64,000 nt of DNA from Diphasiastrum complanatum (taxonomy: Eukaryota > Streptophyta > Lycopodiopsida > Lycopodiales > Lycopodiaceae), in the NCBI GenBank assembly GCA_029204225.1, contig MU831829.1, positions 1-64,000 on the forward strand. Reading direction: 5' to 3'. The translations under genes and the position numbers were made by a program. Below, in pieces: positions 45,955 to 56,599 of the stretch; the first letter of the stretch is position 1, and every line of letters starts with the position of its first letter. A model generated the notes under the pieces. The model ran no database searches, had not been told where the DNA came from, and saw nothing but the letters and a program-made list of their open reading frames with translations.

Positions 45955-46174
45955 TTAGCGCCATCTCTATCTCCAGCAGAGAGTATTTTAGAAGTCTATG
46001 TGCTAACTAATCAATTAAGATGGATGCAAGAAACTTTACAACCACTAGATACATACAAATACATCTAGAAATTCCAAGTCCTATGTGTGGCGGGGCCATT
46101 CTTCAAGCACGTGTTGGTGAACTTGTCTGGGGTGCACGGAATACGTTGCTAGGTGCAGATGGTAGTTGGGTGAG
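45955..46174 (+). pseudogene. Exon relic resembling tRNA adenosine deaminase TADA/TadA
   Basis: The plus strand contains SPMCGGAILQARVGELVWGA followed by RNTLLGADGSWV and a good splice donor (GTGAG|GTATGT, exon end 46174). This matches the conserved PCPMC-AGAILQARI...VWGAPN-LLGADGSW exon of plastid TADA, which converts A34 to inosine in tRNA-Arg(ACG). About 30 codons upstream, AESILE...TNQLR fits the HAE-MICIREAS-QLR segment. The zinc and catalytic residues are damaged: the His of HAE reads Pro, the first Cys of PCxxC reads Ser, and a frameshift lies between the two halves. No other TADA exon is visible nearby. It is a fragment, perhaps carried here by a mobile element. Confidence 0.7.
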
Positions 46175-46844
46175 GTATGTAAATTTTCTCCTTTGCCAAT
46201 GATCTTTGTAAGCAAAAAGGCATATGTTAATATAAATTTCAGGGTCGTGATACAATTAAAGGAGAGTAATTAGATCAAGAAAACCTTAATAACACATGAT
46301 GAAACCACAAAATTGAAATGATCAATGAGCTTTGAAAGTGAACTAGATCTAGCTAGGATCTATCAATGAGTCGTAACATAATTAGAAGAGAATGTTTTAT
46401 GCTCTTCTCTACAAAACTTATAACCAACCCACAAATGACTATAGAAATTTTGAAAGTAGTAATGACATCTTGATATCTACATACAATTCAATTGCTAGAG
46501 GTGATTTCTTGGCAAAGGTTATATCTAGTAAATCTAGATCAGTCATGAGAGCTTCGGGGTCAAAATAGCCCATATCATGCCTTGTATTTGGAGGATTTGC
46601 ATAGTCAAATATGTTTTGTCAGCGGTTCATCAAGAATGTTTTGAATACCAAGACTGTAATATTTTGGAGGTTTTCTACCCCTATTATTGAGGCTTTTCTA
46701 AAGCACAAAATTCAAAAAAAAAAAAAAGTCCATTATAACATCGGTATATCCAACGATGTATGCCTTGCTAACAGAACCTCGATAATTGCATCCGTTCTCA
46801 AGGTATTTCCATACCATTAGGCGGTGTTTATAGAATGTGTTTTC

Positions 46845-46995
46845 AGAGGGATATACCTAGGGACCTCGGTATAACTCTCAAGAAGAGAGTGAATATGTTC
46901 TGAGGGATATATCGAGGGACCTCGATATATCCCTCGGTGGAAGGCTACTGAGAGTCAACCTATTCCAAGGGATATTTCGAGGGAGTGAACCTGAA
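46845..46995. repeat. Palindrome cluster (gagggatatatcgag family)
   Basis: A perfect 15-bp inverted repeat, GAGGGATATATCGAG (46902-46916) and CTCGATATATCCCTC (46921-46935), has a 4-base loop. An imperfect copy (gagggatataccta...ctcggtata) lies at about 46848-46881 and a single arm (agggatatttcgaggga) at about 46965. No gene covers it. Confidence 0.85.
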
Positions 46996-47905
46996 AAAGA
47001 AAAAAACAAAGGGTAGAATAGAGCCAGTACACTATACTGGCTCCATTCTGTCTAGAAAATGGACTCCGTCCAACCTCATGACTCTTTTGCACCACTTCTT
47101 ATGAAGTTGATAAGCAAAATCATTTGTTTATAATTGTTAATAAAAAAAGTCGCAAATATTTGAGTTACATTTTATGCAGTTAAAGATTGATTATGGAGAC
47201 TTAACTTAAACAAATATATATTCATACATAAATGTTCCAAGTACAAAGATATATTATAGACTAAGTCAAGACTGACTCTCACATACGTGTGTACTAGAAT
47301 GAAACACCTAATTAGATCTTGCTGAGTCGTCCTCGTCCTGGCCATGGACATCGGACTCATGTGACTACAATGCATGAGACTGGGACTGCAATACCCACGT
47401 TCGCGATGAAGGTGAGTAAGTTCTCTAAGAAATGTGGTGAGAATGAGAGTTAGACCATATGAATATATTGAAGTTAAAATATTTGCGGTGGCTCATCATG
47501 CCTCCCATGCGGCCCACCATCCATTTTCGATCAAAGTACATATCTGAGAGAAGGGGACTAGAAACTCTCTATACAACTGGTCAATGACATAATTCTTGTC
47601 ATCATTATTTTGTCTTCACCGGTCCTTGTTGAAGACCACATACATGAGTTGCCTCATGCAAGTGATGACACGACCACCATGGTCATCCTCAACTATGTGT
47701 CTCCACATCTATGTCTTAGGACGACCACACGTCAGTTGATGGAGAGGCGGCAAAGGCAGTGTCAAGAGGAGTGGCATCAAGCCAAGGAGAATTGGGTGGA
47801 GCAGGGGAAGTGCCTGCAACATGAGAAGTTTGGAGAAGAGTCTGAAGGTGAAAAGGTTGGGGAGGGGTCTGAAGAGAAGGAGGTTGGGGAGGAGTTTGAA
47901 CGGGA
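46996..47905. other. Unassigned sequence left of the non-autonomous element
   Basis: A plus-strand open stretch (47610-47905, Glu/Lys-rich, e.g. EEWHQAKENWVEQGK) has no ATG at its start and no recognised motif. The retroelement at 47906 interrupts it. Confidence 0.3.
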
Positions 47906-48540
47906 TGTGAGAGATTTCAACAAGTTTAGTCATATTCTGGTAAATTGTCAATATGAGGCCAAAACTCATTTTAGACTTAGAGATAAACTTTTTGAAGTTA
48001 TATTAGTTTAAAATGCATTCAATAAATACTTTTTGAGAGTGTGGGAAAGTTGGTAGTCGATTTTGAGAGAGATTTGAATTTGAACTTTGAGTACATTGAA
48101 TCTAGTCCCAAAATAGTAGGGTTTCTTATGTTGGAGGGAAAGCCAAGTGGCAAAGTAGGGTTTGGACCTATTATATATTGTTGTAACTTGTGGAGAAAGG
48201 GATCTTCTCTCTTCTCTCTCTCATTTCATCATTATATATGGTTCTCTTTGGGTCGTCCTACTCATTGGTGCACTCTCATGATTTTATTTTGCAATTCTAT
48301 GTAAAATGATCGTTTATTGCTATTTTCGGTTCCACATGTGTGAAATTCAGTAGAGTTTGCATTAACAACAACTATATTTTATGTTTTGGTTCATGTTTGA
48401 TCAGTATCTCTTAGAGTTTGCATCTCATTTTGTATGTAGATGCTGATTTTTCTACATTGGCAAGATTGTTGGTTTGCTCTCTTTGTAACCAAAGATCAGG
48501 AACATGGATTTGGATCTTAAATGATCTAAAATCCTTCACA
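47906..48540 (+). repeat. 5' LTR of the non-autonomous element
   Basis: Starts TGTGAGAG and ends TTCACA one base before the primer site. It aligns to 50080-50724 with scattered substitutions and a longer GA run at the start of the other copy. Confidence 0.78.
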
Positions 48541-48552
48541 TGGTATCAAAGC
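48541..48552 (+). other. Primer-binding site, tRNA-iMet type
   Basis: TGGTATCAAAGC, one mismatch from the tRNA-iMet complement, immediately after the LTR. Confidence 0.75.
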
Positions 48553-49122
48553 TATTGTGTTTCAGGTTATGAAAGGATCAACCACATTTATCAAAGATTT
48601 GGAGGAGTTACCAATGCTAGGGCATGCTAGATTGATTTCTACTTAAAAAATCTCCATTTTTGCATATGTAGAATTGATCTTTTGTAGGTCAAAACTTAAT
48701 ATAGGTTTATATACTTGATCAATTCTGATTTCACACTTGGTTTACTGGAATTAGCCAATTTTTTGGTGCATTTAGGAAGGTCTCATTGGAGGCTACAAGA
48801 TTATATATCAAGTTTTTAAAAATCGCATGTAGAATTTGAGATATTCAACTTTTTATGATTTTGTCAAAATCCTAATTTTGATTGGATGTATAGTTTGTGA
48901 GGTTACTGAACTTCATTTGAGTGTGTTTCAATCTTAGGAAGTGGCAAGAATTATTAGATTGAGGATAGATCATAGGTTGATCAAGATTTCACTATTCAAT
49001 GTGTTGATTTTCTAGTTAGAACTCCTAGAAGAGATTGAGAGGTTCCATATCTTTGTGATTTCTTCTTGAGTTTATTTCTTGACATTCAAGAGAGTGCTTT
49101 GTGAAGATCAGGTCATTTCAAC

Positions 49123-49374
49123 ATGGCTACAAGTGGTGGATTCATGTTGGAAAGCAATGATAGGCTTACCTCAAGTAACTGCTCATTGTGGAAAGTGAGG
49201 ATAAAATCACTTCTTGAGATGAATAATGTTTTGGATATTGTTGTAGGTTTGGAGGAAAGACTAGCAACACAAAAGGAAAAGTGGCAATTTGGAACTAGTG
49301 AAGAGCATCAAAGGAAGGTTATTTGGCAAAGATGTAATGGATCTATATTTTCAAGAGTTTTCATACTCAAGTAA
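49123..49374 (+). CDS. Copia Gag N-terminal fragment
   Basis: Starts at ATG 49123 (MATSGGFMLESNDRLTSSN), then the copia Gag signature CSLWKVRIKSLLEMNNVLDI (compare N-Y..W...M...L....L). It ends after 83 codons, and no further Gag (UBN2-type) domain or zinc knuckle follows. About 570 bp upstream is non-coding leader. Possible continuation frames to 49630 look like Gag remnants after a frameshift but are not convincing. It may be a residual peptide-coding segment or simply decayed. Confidence 0.6.
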   Translation: MATSGGFMLESNDRLTSSNCSLWKVRIKSLLEMNNVLDIVVGLEERLATQKEKWQFGTSEEHQRKVIWQRCNGSIFSRVFILK

Positions 49375-50079
49375 GGTCAAAGGAGTAGCAAGGATGTATT
49401 TTTCAAGTTTATTTTACTTGTTCTATCTCATGTTTGAGCTATTTCATGTGGATGTGTGCAAATTGTCAAGATATGGACAAACTAGCTACATTGTCTTGCA
49501 ATATCTTAATGTTGTTGTACTAGCATTCTTGGCTGGTTTTTCTGATGGAAATGAAGCTTTTGGAGTGGTGCCAATACTTGGAGATTGTCATTTTTTGGTG
49601 AATTCATGGTCATTTTCTTGTGTCAAGTAGATCTTGAAGATGGACTAGTGCAACCTACTTGGTGATGGATTTGCATCATTGATGTACTCATCTACTCATG
49701 GATTTCCAAGGTTTGATGGTTTCTTGTGGCAAGATGGCAATGGAGGCTCATTCATGGAGTTTTATGGTGGAGACATATCAAGAAAGGACAAAGTTGGAGA
49801 CAAGCAAGCAAATGGTCATCACTCACATTTATTGTTTGATTGCTGTAATTTTCCAGAGAGTTCAAGGTTTGGAGCATGAAGGAATCATTTCATTTACATT
49901 CTATTTGGTCCTTCATGTTCTAGTTACATCTTGATGTGTAAAATTGATGTAAGGATAGTGAAACATCCAATTTGGACACTATTCTCTATATCAATTATGA
50001 AAGATACTTTAGAACCTTAAAAAGATCTATACTTAGGCTGGAGATCATTCTAAAGTTGGATCAAAGTAGCAAAACTAGT

Positions 50080-50724
50080 TGAAGAGAGAGAGAGAGAGAT
50101 TTCAACAAGTTTAGTCATATTTTGGTAAATTGTTAATATGAGGCCAAAACTCATTTTAGACTTGGAGATAAACATTTTGACGTTATATTAGTTTAAAATA
50201 CATTCAATAAGCACTTTTTGAAAGTGTGGGAAAGTTTGTAGTCGAGTTTGAGAGAGATTCAAATTTGAACTTTGTGTACATTGAATCTAGTCCCAAAATA
50301 GTAGGATTATTCATATTGGAGGGAAAGCCAAGTGGCAAAGTAGGGTTTGGACCTGCTATATATTGTTGTAACTCATGGAGAAAGGGATCTTCTCTCCTCT
50401 CTCTCTCATTTCATCATTATACATGGTTCTCTTTGGGTTCTACTACTCATTGGTGCACTCTCCTGATGTTATCTTGCAATTATGTGTGTAGAATGACCAT
50501 TTATTGCTATTTGTGGTTCCACATGTGTGAAATACAGTAGGGTTTGTATGGACAACAACTATATTTTATGTTCTGGTTCATGTTTGATCAGTATCTTTTA
50601 GAGTTTGCATCTCATTTTGTATGTAATTGATTTTTCTACACTGGCAGGATTGTTGGTTTGCTCTCTTTGTAACCAAAGATCAGGGACATGGATTTGGATC
50701 TTGAATGATCTGAAATCTTTCACA
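50080..50724 (+). repeat. 3' LTR of the non-autonomous element
   Basis: Same family as 47906-48540. The left end is blurred by a GA microsatellite (50082-50099). It ends CTTTCACA at 50724. Confidence 0.75.
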
Positions 50725-50918
50725 TGGGAGTGTAACCAATAAGGGTTTGAATGGGAGAAAAAATGGGTGGAGTGGCCTTTCAAGAGAGATCATGATAGCA
50801 TGGAGTCCCCATAAGAGAGACCAGGTCTTGGGAAGTGGGTTCTGAAGACAGAAAAATGTGAGGAGTGAGTATGAGGGTGCCGAGATACTCAAGTGTGACA
50901 GATGCAGGAGTTGTAGTA

Positions 50919-51434
50919 TCACGTGCCATGCATGTTGTTTTGTGATTTAGTATTCTGAACTAAGAAATCCTTATGATGAGGCATGCTAGAGTGATGTGAT
51001 AGACTCGAGGCCGCATGAGGCATGACATCATCACAATCACCGCCACAACAGGAGCCACCACTGAGGCGACTCCTCCTATGATCTCTCTTCTCTTGACAAT
51101 GCCGAGAAGAGGCACTAGCATTATCATGCAAGAGGAGGGACTCCCATCGAAGATACCCTCGTGGGAGGTAGAAACACCTATAGGGTTGTGGAAACTGGAT
51201 CTCCTCATAACACGAGGATGTTGATGAGTAGTCGACCAACCTACTAGAACTTTGTGCCTCCCAACGAGCCCGTAGTCTCTCCATGATTCTGTCTGCACAC
51301 GAGGGAGACATATCATCCATATAATTGAGGACCTCATCGTCACTCATGGAGGAAAAACATGACAACTTGTGCCTACAACCAGATCCCTGACCGAGAGATG
51401 TGTCATGAGACATAAACACGTTTGGAATAATCGC
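50919..51434 (-). CDS. Unidentified minus-strand exon-like frame
   Basis: An open frame of about 170 codons follows a good acceptor (TTGATTGCTTGCAG|CGATTATTCC, AG near 51435) and ends at a TGA/TAG-type stop at 50919. If it starts at its own ATG (51413) the product is 164 residues: a Ser-rich, acidic N-terminal part with SDDEVLNYMDDMSP and SCADRIMERLRARWE, then a Tyr/Arg and a Ser/His-rich tail with SGGSCCGGDCDD. I recognise no family. It could be the last exon of a small host gene or part of an unclassified element. Confidence 0.3.
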   Translation of the reverse strand, partial: AIIPNVFMSHDTSLGQGSGCRHKLSCFSSMSDDEVLNYMDDMSPSCADRIMERLRARWEAQSSSRLVDYSSTSSCYEEIQFPQPYRCFYLPRGYLRWESLLLHDNASASSRHCQEKRDHRRSRLSGGSCCGGDCDDVMPHAASSLSHHSSMPHHKDFLVQNTKSQNNMHGT

Positions 51435-52027
51435 TGCAAGCAATCAAAAATAGTTCTAAAAATTGCAATCCTATTTAATTTAGTGCAAGAAATAAGTTCA
51501 AATAAATGAGTTTAGTTTGATTACGAACACAAAAAAAACTCCTTCCATTATACCCTAGAAATTATAAATACTCAAGTCAAAGTTCATGGAATTACAGACA
51601 TGGGTATGTGGTGATAGGTAGTTTCTTGGAATCCCTTGGAAGACTCTTATACATCTACCACCTCATGTATACTAAACTCAGGTCATAATTTTACATCTTG
51701 AAACAACTAATGTTTAAAGCGAATCATGACAACCACTCTGATTAGGGCCATAAATAAATTACATTTCAAAAAGTTCAAAAAAATGTATAGTTCAAATAAA
51801 TGAATTTCATTCAATAATGAGTCCAAATAAATAAATACCAGCTCCATTATACCCCAATAATTACAAGTACTGAGAGACTAGCGAATGTGGTGGGAGTGAG
51901 AGACTAGCGAATGTAAAGAAGATAAAATCTATTTGGTGTCATACCTCAAGAGTAGTAGCCTAGTTTATCTACATGCTCTGACTCTCCAATAACTCAAGTA
52001 ATGCTTTCGTACTATGGCCATACGCAT
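51435..52027. other. Intergenic, nothing recognised
   Basis: A+T-rich. It contains a short duplication (gagagactagcgaatgt) at about 51871 and 51899. Confidence 0.4.
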
Positions 52028-52471
52028 TACATTAAATCTGGACCCAGAAATAGTAGGATTAGCATTTTGGTTGGAAAGCCAAGTGGTCAAATAGAGTTTG
52101 GACCTGTTATAAAAGGATGTAACTCATGGAGAGAGCAATCTTCTCTCTTCTCTATCTCATTTCATGCTCTTGGGTTCTACTATCCGTTGGTGCACTATCT
52201 TGGTGATTGCTTACAATTCTATGTGTAGCCTTGATCATTTATTGCTATTTTTGGATCCACATGTGTGAAGTCCAGTAGCTTGCTAGTTTTGTATGGACAG
52301 CAACAGTAGTATATTGTTTCATTCAAGTTTGATCAAGTTCTATTAGTGTTTGCATCTCATTTTGTGTGTAGATACTGATTTTTCTACATTGGTGAGATTG
52401 GTAGTGTATTTCTCTTTCTAACCAAAGATAATTTAAGTGGATTGGATCTTAAGGATCTGAAATCCTGCACA
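52028..52471 (+). mobile_element. Truncated LTR copy of the 47.9-50.7-kb family
   Basis: It aligns with the last ~440 bp of the LTRs at 47906 and 50080 (aaatagtaggatta, ggaaagccaagtgg, tttggacctgttataaaagg) and ends CCTGCACA at 52471. It lacks the left part. It abuts a copia RT fragment on its right. Confidence 0.75.
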
Positions 52472-53225
52472 CTTTGTAGATATAGCATGGAGGACTGTAA
52501 GCTGATAGACATACCAATGGATCCAGGATCCAAGCTACACAAAGACATGGCCCTAAAACTAATGCAAAACAGAAGGAGATGAGCATATATTTGTATCAGT
52601 CCATCATCAGATCGATAATATACTCTATGATATGTAGATGTCTTGATCCAGCTTATGTAGTGAGCACATGGTCACAATATATGTCCAATCTAGGCCTACA
52701 ACATTGGAAGGCTCTACAATGATTAATTAGGTACATTCAAATGACAAAGCACTATGCTTTGCGCTATATTGAAAATACAGATACTGCACTTTCACTTGTT
52801 ACCTATACAGGTTTCGATTGGGTAGGAGATGTTGACACCAGAAAGTCCACGTTTGAGTATATATGTTTCCTTACAAGAGGACCCATTTCATGGAACAATA
52901 AAAAGCAGAAATGCATTTCGTTGTCCTCCATAGAATCTGAATATGTTGTAGCTACATCAGCAGTAAAGGAGATTATATGGCTTAGAAGATTGCTTCAGAA
53001 TCTGCCATTCTTGCAAATCGGCCATACTGTACTTCAGTGCGACAATCAAAGCTATATAGCTCTATCTTTGAACCCACGAACTTAGGCTAGAACCAAACAA
53101 ATAGAGGTTCAGTTTCATTTTCTTAGAAACATGGTTCAGAACAAGGATGTTGTACTAAGCTACTGTCATACAGATAGCATGTTGGTTGATATTTTGACAA
53201 AACCATTGTCAAGTAAACTTTAGTC
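52472..53225 (+). pseudogene. Ty1/copia RT C-terminus and RNase H relic (plus strand)
   Basis: Begins with MEDCKLIDIPMDPGSKLHKD (the ..CKPV.TPMDPG.KL.. motif), then a broken region, then a 114-codon open RNase H: RYIENTDTALSL, GFDWVGDVDTRKSTFEYICF, SLSSIESEYVVATSAVKEII and CDNQSYIALSLNPRT. After a stop it continues KQIEVQFHFLR...DILTKPLSS. A purine-rich gatgaaggataaagag (53243-53258) may be its polypurine tract. Integrase and the RT core are missing. Confidence 0.85.
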
Positions 53226-54730
53226 AAGTCGGTGAATGTTTAGATGAAGGATAAAGAGTGATATTGTTATTTTTACAATTTTTTTTGACAAAAATAGATC
53301 AATATAACAACTGGCCTTGACATAGCGTTTCTCTCATCACTTGTGATGACTTCCCACACGTCTTTCTCCATCAGTATGTTTTTCATTTTGAATTTTCACA
53401 CTGCATAGTTGGAAATCCCGTCCAATTTGCTACTTTCACTCAAAATGGACTCTCCCATGTTTGCCATCGCAAAATTGCTTGAAACTTCTGCCGTAGGCCA
53501 AAAACAGTATGTTGAGGCCAACAGTGATGTCAGAAGTTGAAAATAATGACCTGCACTTTTTCCCTTACCAGGCCACTCGCCGCTTTTCCACCAATTTGAA
53601 ACCCAAATTGTCGTCGCCTTCCGAAATGCATTCAGTCGTCAACTCCCAACTACGTGCCTAGTGGAATGGTGAAATCACTTTTGGCACACTCCGAACACTT
53701 TCTCCACTGCAATCACTTTGTTTTGTTGTACCATACTTGCAGTTACAGTTGGGGTGCCCTTTGTTTGGAGGTTATAGCCTTTCGTTTGGGTCAAAACAGG
53801 CAAAGGGCCCCAAAAATAGGGTTTTTCTTTGTTTTTGATCTGTTTCTTCACCTTGAAGAAACTTCATCTTCACTTGTGAAGGGACCCAACTCCCATTTCA
53901 ATATGAAAATTTTTTATGAAGTTGAAGGCCAAAATGCACTTCACTTCTTCAGGGCCCTCTTCAACAACCCTTCAGACTCCATCCAATGGTTGATTCTCAT
54001 CCAACTGTGGATATCCCTCTTGGGTAGCACAAACTGAGTCGTTGATCTTGTAGCTTCTCTATCCAATGGATTCGAGTACTCTTGTGCACTAATGGAGAGT
54101 CTTGTAAGTGTTATCCACTTCAAAGCACTATGTCATTTCTTTGGTTCCACGTGCGAACTGAGTCACGACCTCCCTGCTCGCGGCCAGCTTCTCTCTCTCT
54201 ACAACAATCTCTCTCTCTCTGAGTCGTGGCTGTCCATGGCCTCTTCTGATCAGACTCCACTAAGGTGCCCTCCTCTAGGTTTTTACAGCTTGCAAAACGG
54301 ATCAGTATAGAGAGAAATCTCTGATTTTGTGCTCTCAAATCCCAAACCAGGGTTTTTCACACAAATCTGTTCTTAGCTTCCAATTCACAGTGTTTTGAAA
54401 GGCCTATCCTCTTGCTCTGAGATTGCCCTACTGCTAGAACTTTGATGCTTCGATCCGTTTGTCAAACGGTGTCCGATTGAATGCATACTAACTGCAAACA
54501 CTAAATAGCCTGCTTCGAAATTTCAAAATTCCGTGAGGTCCTGATTCAGCCGACAACCCTTGTCTCTGAATCCTCACACAGTCTCAAGCTCACCAAGCTT
54601 CTGTGTGCTAAACTCTCTGCACCAGTGTTTCTCCTTCCGTCTTCAACCCGCCGTAAACCCGAAACTCTTAGAAGACAATTCTCCCGAAGCTCTCTTCAAC
54701 AGCGTTGATGTGTGTGTACACTCCCTGTAC
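53226..54730. other. Probable LTR/leader sequence, no gene
   Basis: No recognisable protein. The left part may be the 3' LTR of the preceding copia fragment. The right part would be the internal leader of a minus-strand element primed at 54743. Two short CT-rich runs lie at about 54190-54220. Confidence 0.35.
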
Positions 54731-54743
54731 GGCTCTGATACCA
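54731..54743 (-). other. Primer-binding site, tRNA-iMet type (minus strand, exact)
   Basis: The minus strand reads TGGTATCAGAGCC, an exact complement of the initiator tRNA-Met 3' end. The LTR should lie at higher coordinates and the internal region at lower. Confidence 0.75.
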
Positions 54744-54745
54744 GC

Positions 54746-55010
54746 TTAGAATTTGCCTTGCACAGGGACACAGATCATTCTACACAGTAACACAAAAAGA
54801 AAACACTCTCCACAGCAAGCTCACATAGCAACTGTATTTCTCAGAATGAAATTACATTGTACATATAGTTGTTCACTCAGGCAACCCATGCATGACCGAG
54901 GTTGTCGTTGGCGGGACGCGTGTCCCGTCGACTTGCCTCGTGGCTAGGCCAACTGATCCTTATCAACTGATAGGACACACAGTACAGTAGCACAGTGATT
55001 CTATTTTAAT
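54746..55010 (-). mobile_element. Short LTR candidate (minus strand)
   Basis: Lies between the exact primer site and the end of the neighbouring copia RT relic. It includes a near-perfect palindrome CGGGACGCGTGTCCCG at about 54912. The ends are not defined by TG/CA with certainty and no second copy was found. Confidence 0.35.
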
Positions 55011-55045
55011 TCTAACTGATCTTTCATTACCTCTTATAGTTAGCT

Positions 55046-56460
55046 TTACATGAGACTCCATAGGTGTGTATCAATAGCTTTTGCATCTACCATATGAAAT
55101 CTCTCTAAAATAGAATTAGCATAGTTCTCTTGACAAATGAAAGTAGATTGAGAAGATCTAATGACTTCTATTCCCAAAATGTAATGCAAATTACCAAGAT
55201 CATGCACCTCAAACTCCTCCTTAAGAGCATTTTTGATATCCTCCACATTTTGATTGTCTCCACCACTCAAGATGATATCATCCACATAGATTAGCAAGAT
55301 GGTAACATCATTTCTAGCAAACCTATAATAAAGTGAATGATCATACTCACTCATAACAAAGCCTTGAGAGAGTAAAAAAAGTTTTAAGCTTAGCATACCA
55401 ACTCCTTCGTGCTCGCTTAAGGCCATACAAACTCTTTTGTAGAAGACACACATGATTTGGCTTTGTTGATGAAATGTAGCTCTCGTGTTGCTCCATGTAA
55501 ACTTCCTCCTCATGATCACCATTCAAGAATGCATTTGAAATGTCCATTTGCCATAGATCTCATCCATAAAGTGTATCAAGTGAAATGATGACTCGAATGC
55601 TTACCATCATGGATGCAAAGGTCTCATCATAGTCAATCCCTTGTTGTTGGGCATATCCTTTTGCCACTAACATTGCCTTGTACTTGTTGATAGATCCATC
55701 TTGGTTTGTCTTCATGTTGAAGATCCATTTGCATCCAATAGCTTTCTTGTCCTTAGGCAACTCCACCAGTCTCCATGTTCCATTCTTCATAAGAACTTAA
55801 TACTCAAGATCCATTGCTTGGATCCACTCCTCTTCTTTCCTTGCTTGATCTACACTTGTAGGCTCATCCAAAGAGGTTAGGAAAGCAACATAATTTCCAG
55901 AAAGTAATTTCTTAGCCTTTTGATCATATGTGAGCCTTGAAGGCACTTGTCTTTCTCTTAATGTTCTCCTTGGCTTTTGACTTGATGAAGGTCCATCATC
56001 ATCACCATCCAAAGTAGGATCCTTCTCATCAACATCAACAATGTTAGATCCATCCACACTACCATCAATCGTGCTTGAAGACACTTTTGGAATCAAAAAT
56101 GACATCTCTACCAACAATCACTTTGTTAGTAGAAGGAATGTAAACCTTGTAGGCTTCACTCACCTCACTATATCCAACATAAATACCTCTTCTTGAAGAT
56201 GGATCCTTGTTGTTGTTTCTATCATCAAGAGTAATGTTGACATAGCATGTGCATCCAAAGGTTCTTAGAAAGTTGGCACTCAGTCTCCTCTTGAATAGCA
56301 TCTCAAAACGTGTCCTTCCATCCAAAATAGCACTCGGGCACCTATTGCACAAGAAATTGGCACACAACAAAGCTTGATCCCAAAATGGTTTGTCAAGATT
56401 AGCAGTTAACCTCATAGCTTTAGCACTTTCACATAAAGTCCTATTCTTCCTTCTGTTTCT
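55046..56460 (-). pseudogene. Ty1/copia integrase C-terminus and RT relic (element B)
   Basis: Minus-strand frames in order: integrase C-terminal part (RRKNRTLCESAKAMRLTANL, LRTFGCTCYVNI, SSRRGIYVGYSEVSEAYKVY, VGRDVIFD), an acidic linker with RRTLRERQVPSRLTYD, RT N-terminus (NGTWRLVELPKDKKAIGCKW, AQQQGIDYDETFA), MDISNAFLNGDHEEEVYMEQ, LYGLKRARRSWY and the catalytic box LLIYVDDIILSGGD. It stops at YANSILERFHM...; RNase H is lost at 55046. At least four frameshifts or stops. The left half of integrase is missing at the 56460 breakpoint, where another copia (element A) begins. Confidence 0.88.
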
Positions 56461-56599
56461 CAGATCAGCGCATTGGTGCGAGAGAGATGTTTTCTTTTTA
56501 CAAATAATATGTCTAGCTACTACTACACTTCTAAGGCATCTAGGCGACAGTGTCACTTTTTTTTTAAAGGAGAAAAACATGAACAGCTCCCTCCGTAGA

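Larger units (their letters stand above)
47906..50724 (+). mobile_element. Non-autonomous copia-type LTR element (2.8 kb)
   Basis: Two ~640-bp direct repeats (47906-48540 and about 50080-50724) flank a 1.5-kb interior that starts with a tRNA-iMet-type primer site and encodes only a copia Gag N-terminus. Flanking 5-mers are cggga on the left and tggga on the right, a target duplication with one transition. Both LTRs end CTTCACA/CTTTCACA, and both contain a TATA box (TTATATATTG at about 48171; TATATATTG near 50358). No protease, integrase or RT is present, so it would need proteins from another copia. Confidence 0.8.

Noticed and set aside
47610-48011. 133-codon Glu-rich plus-strand frame
   Set aside because: It starts at a TTG, crosses the left border of the LTR at 47906 and has no family motif.
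50919-51443. Calling the minus-strand frame a confident host gene
   Set aside because: Only one acceptor and one open exon are visible, with no family match, so it was kept as a low-confidence entry.
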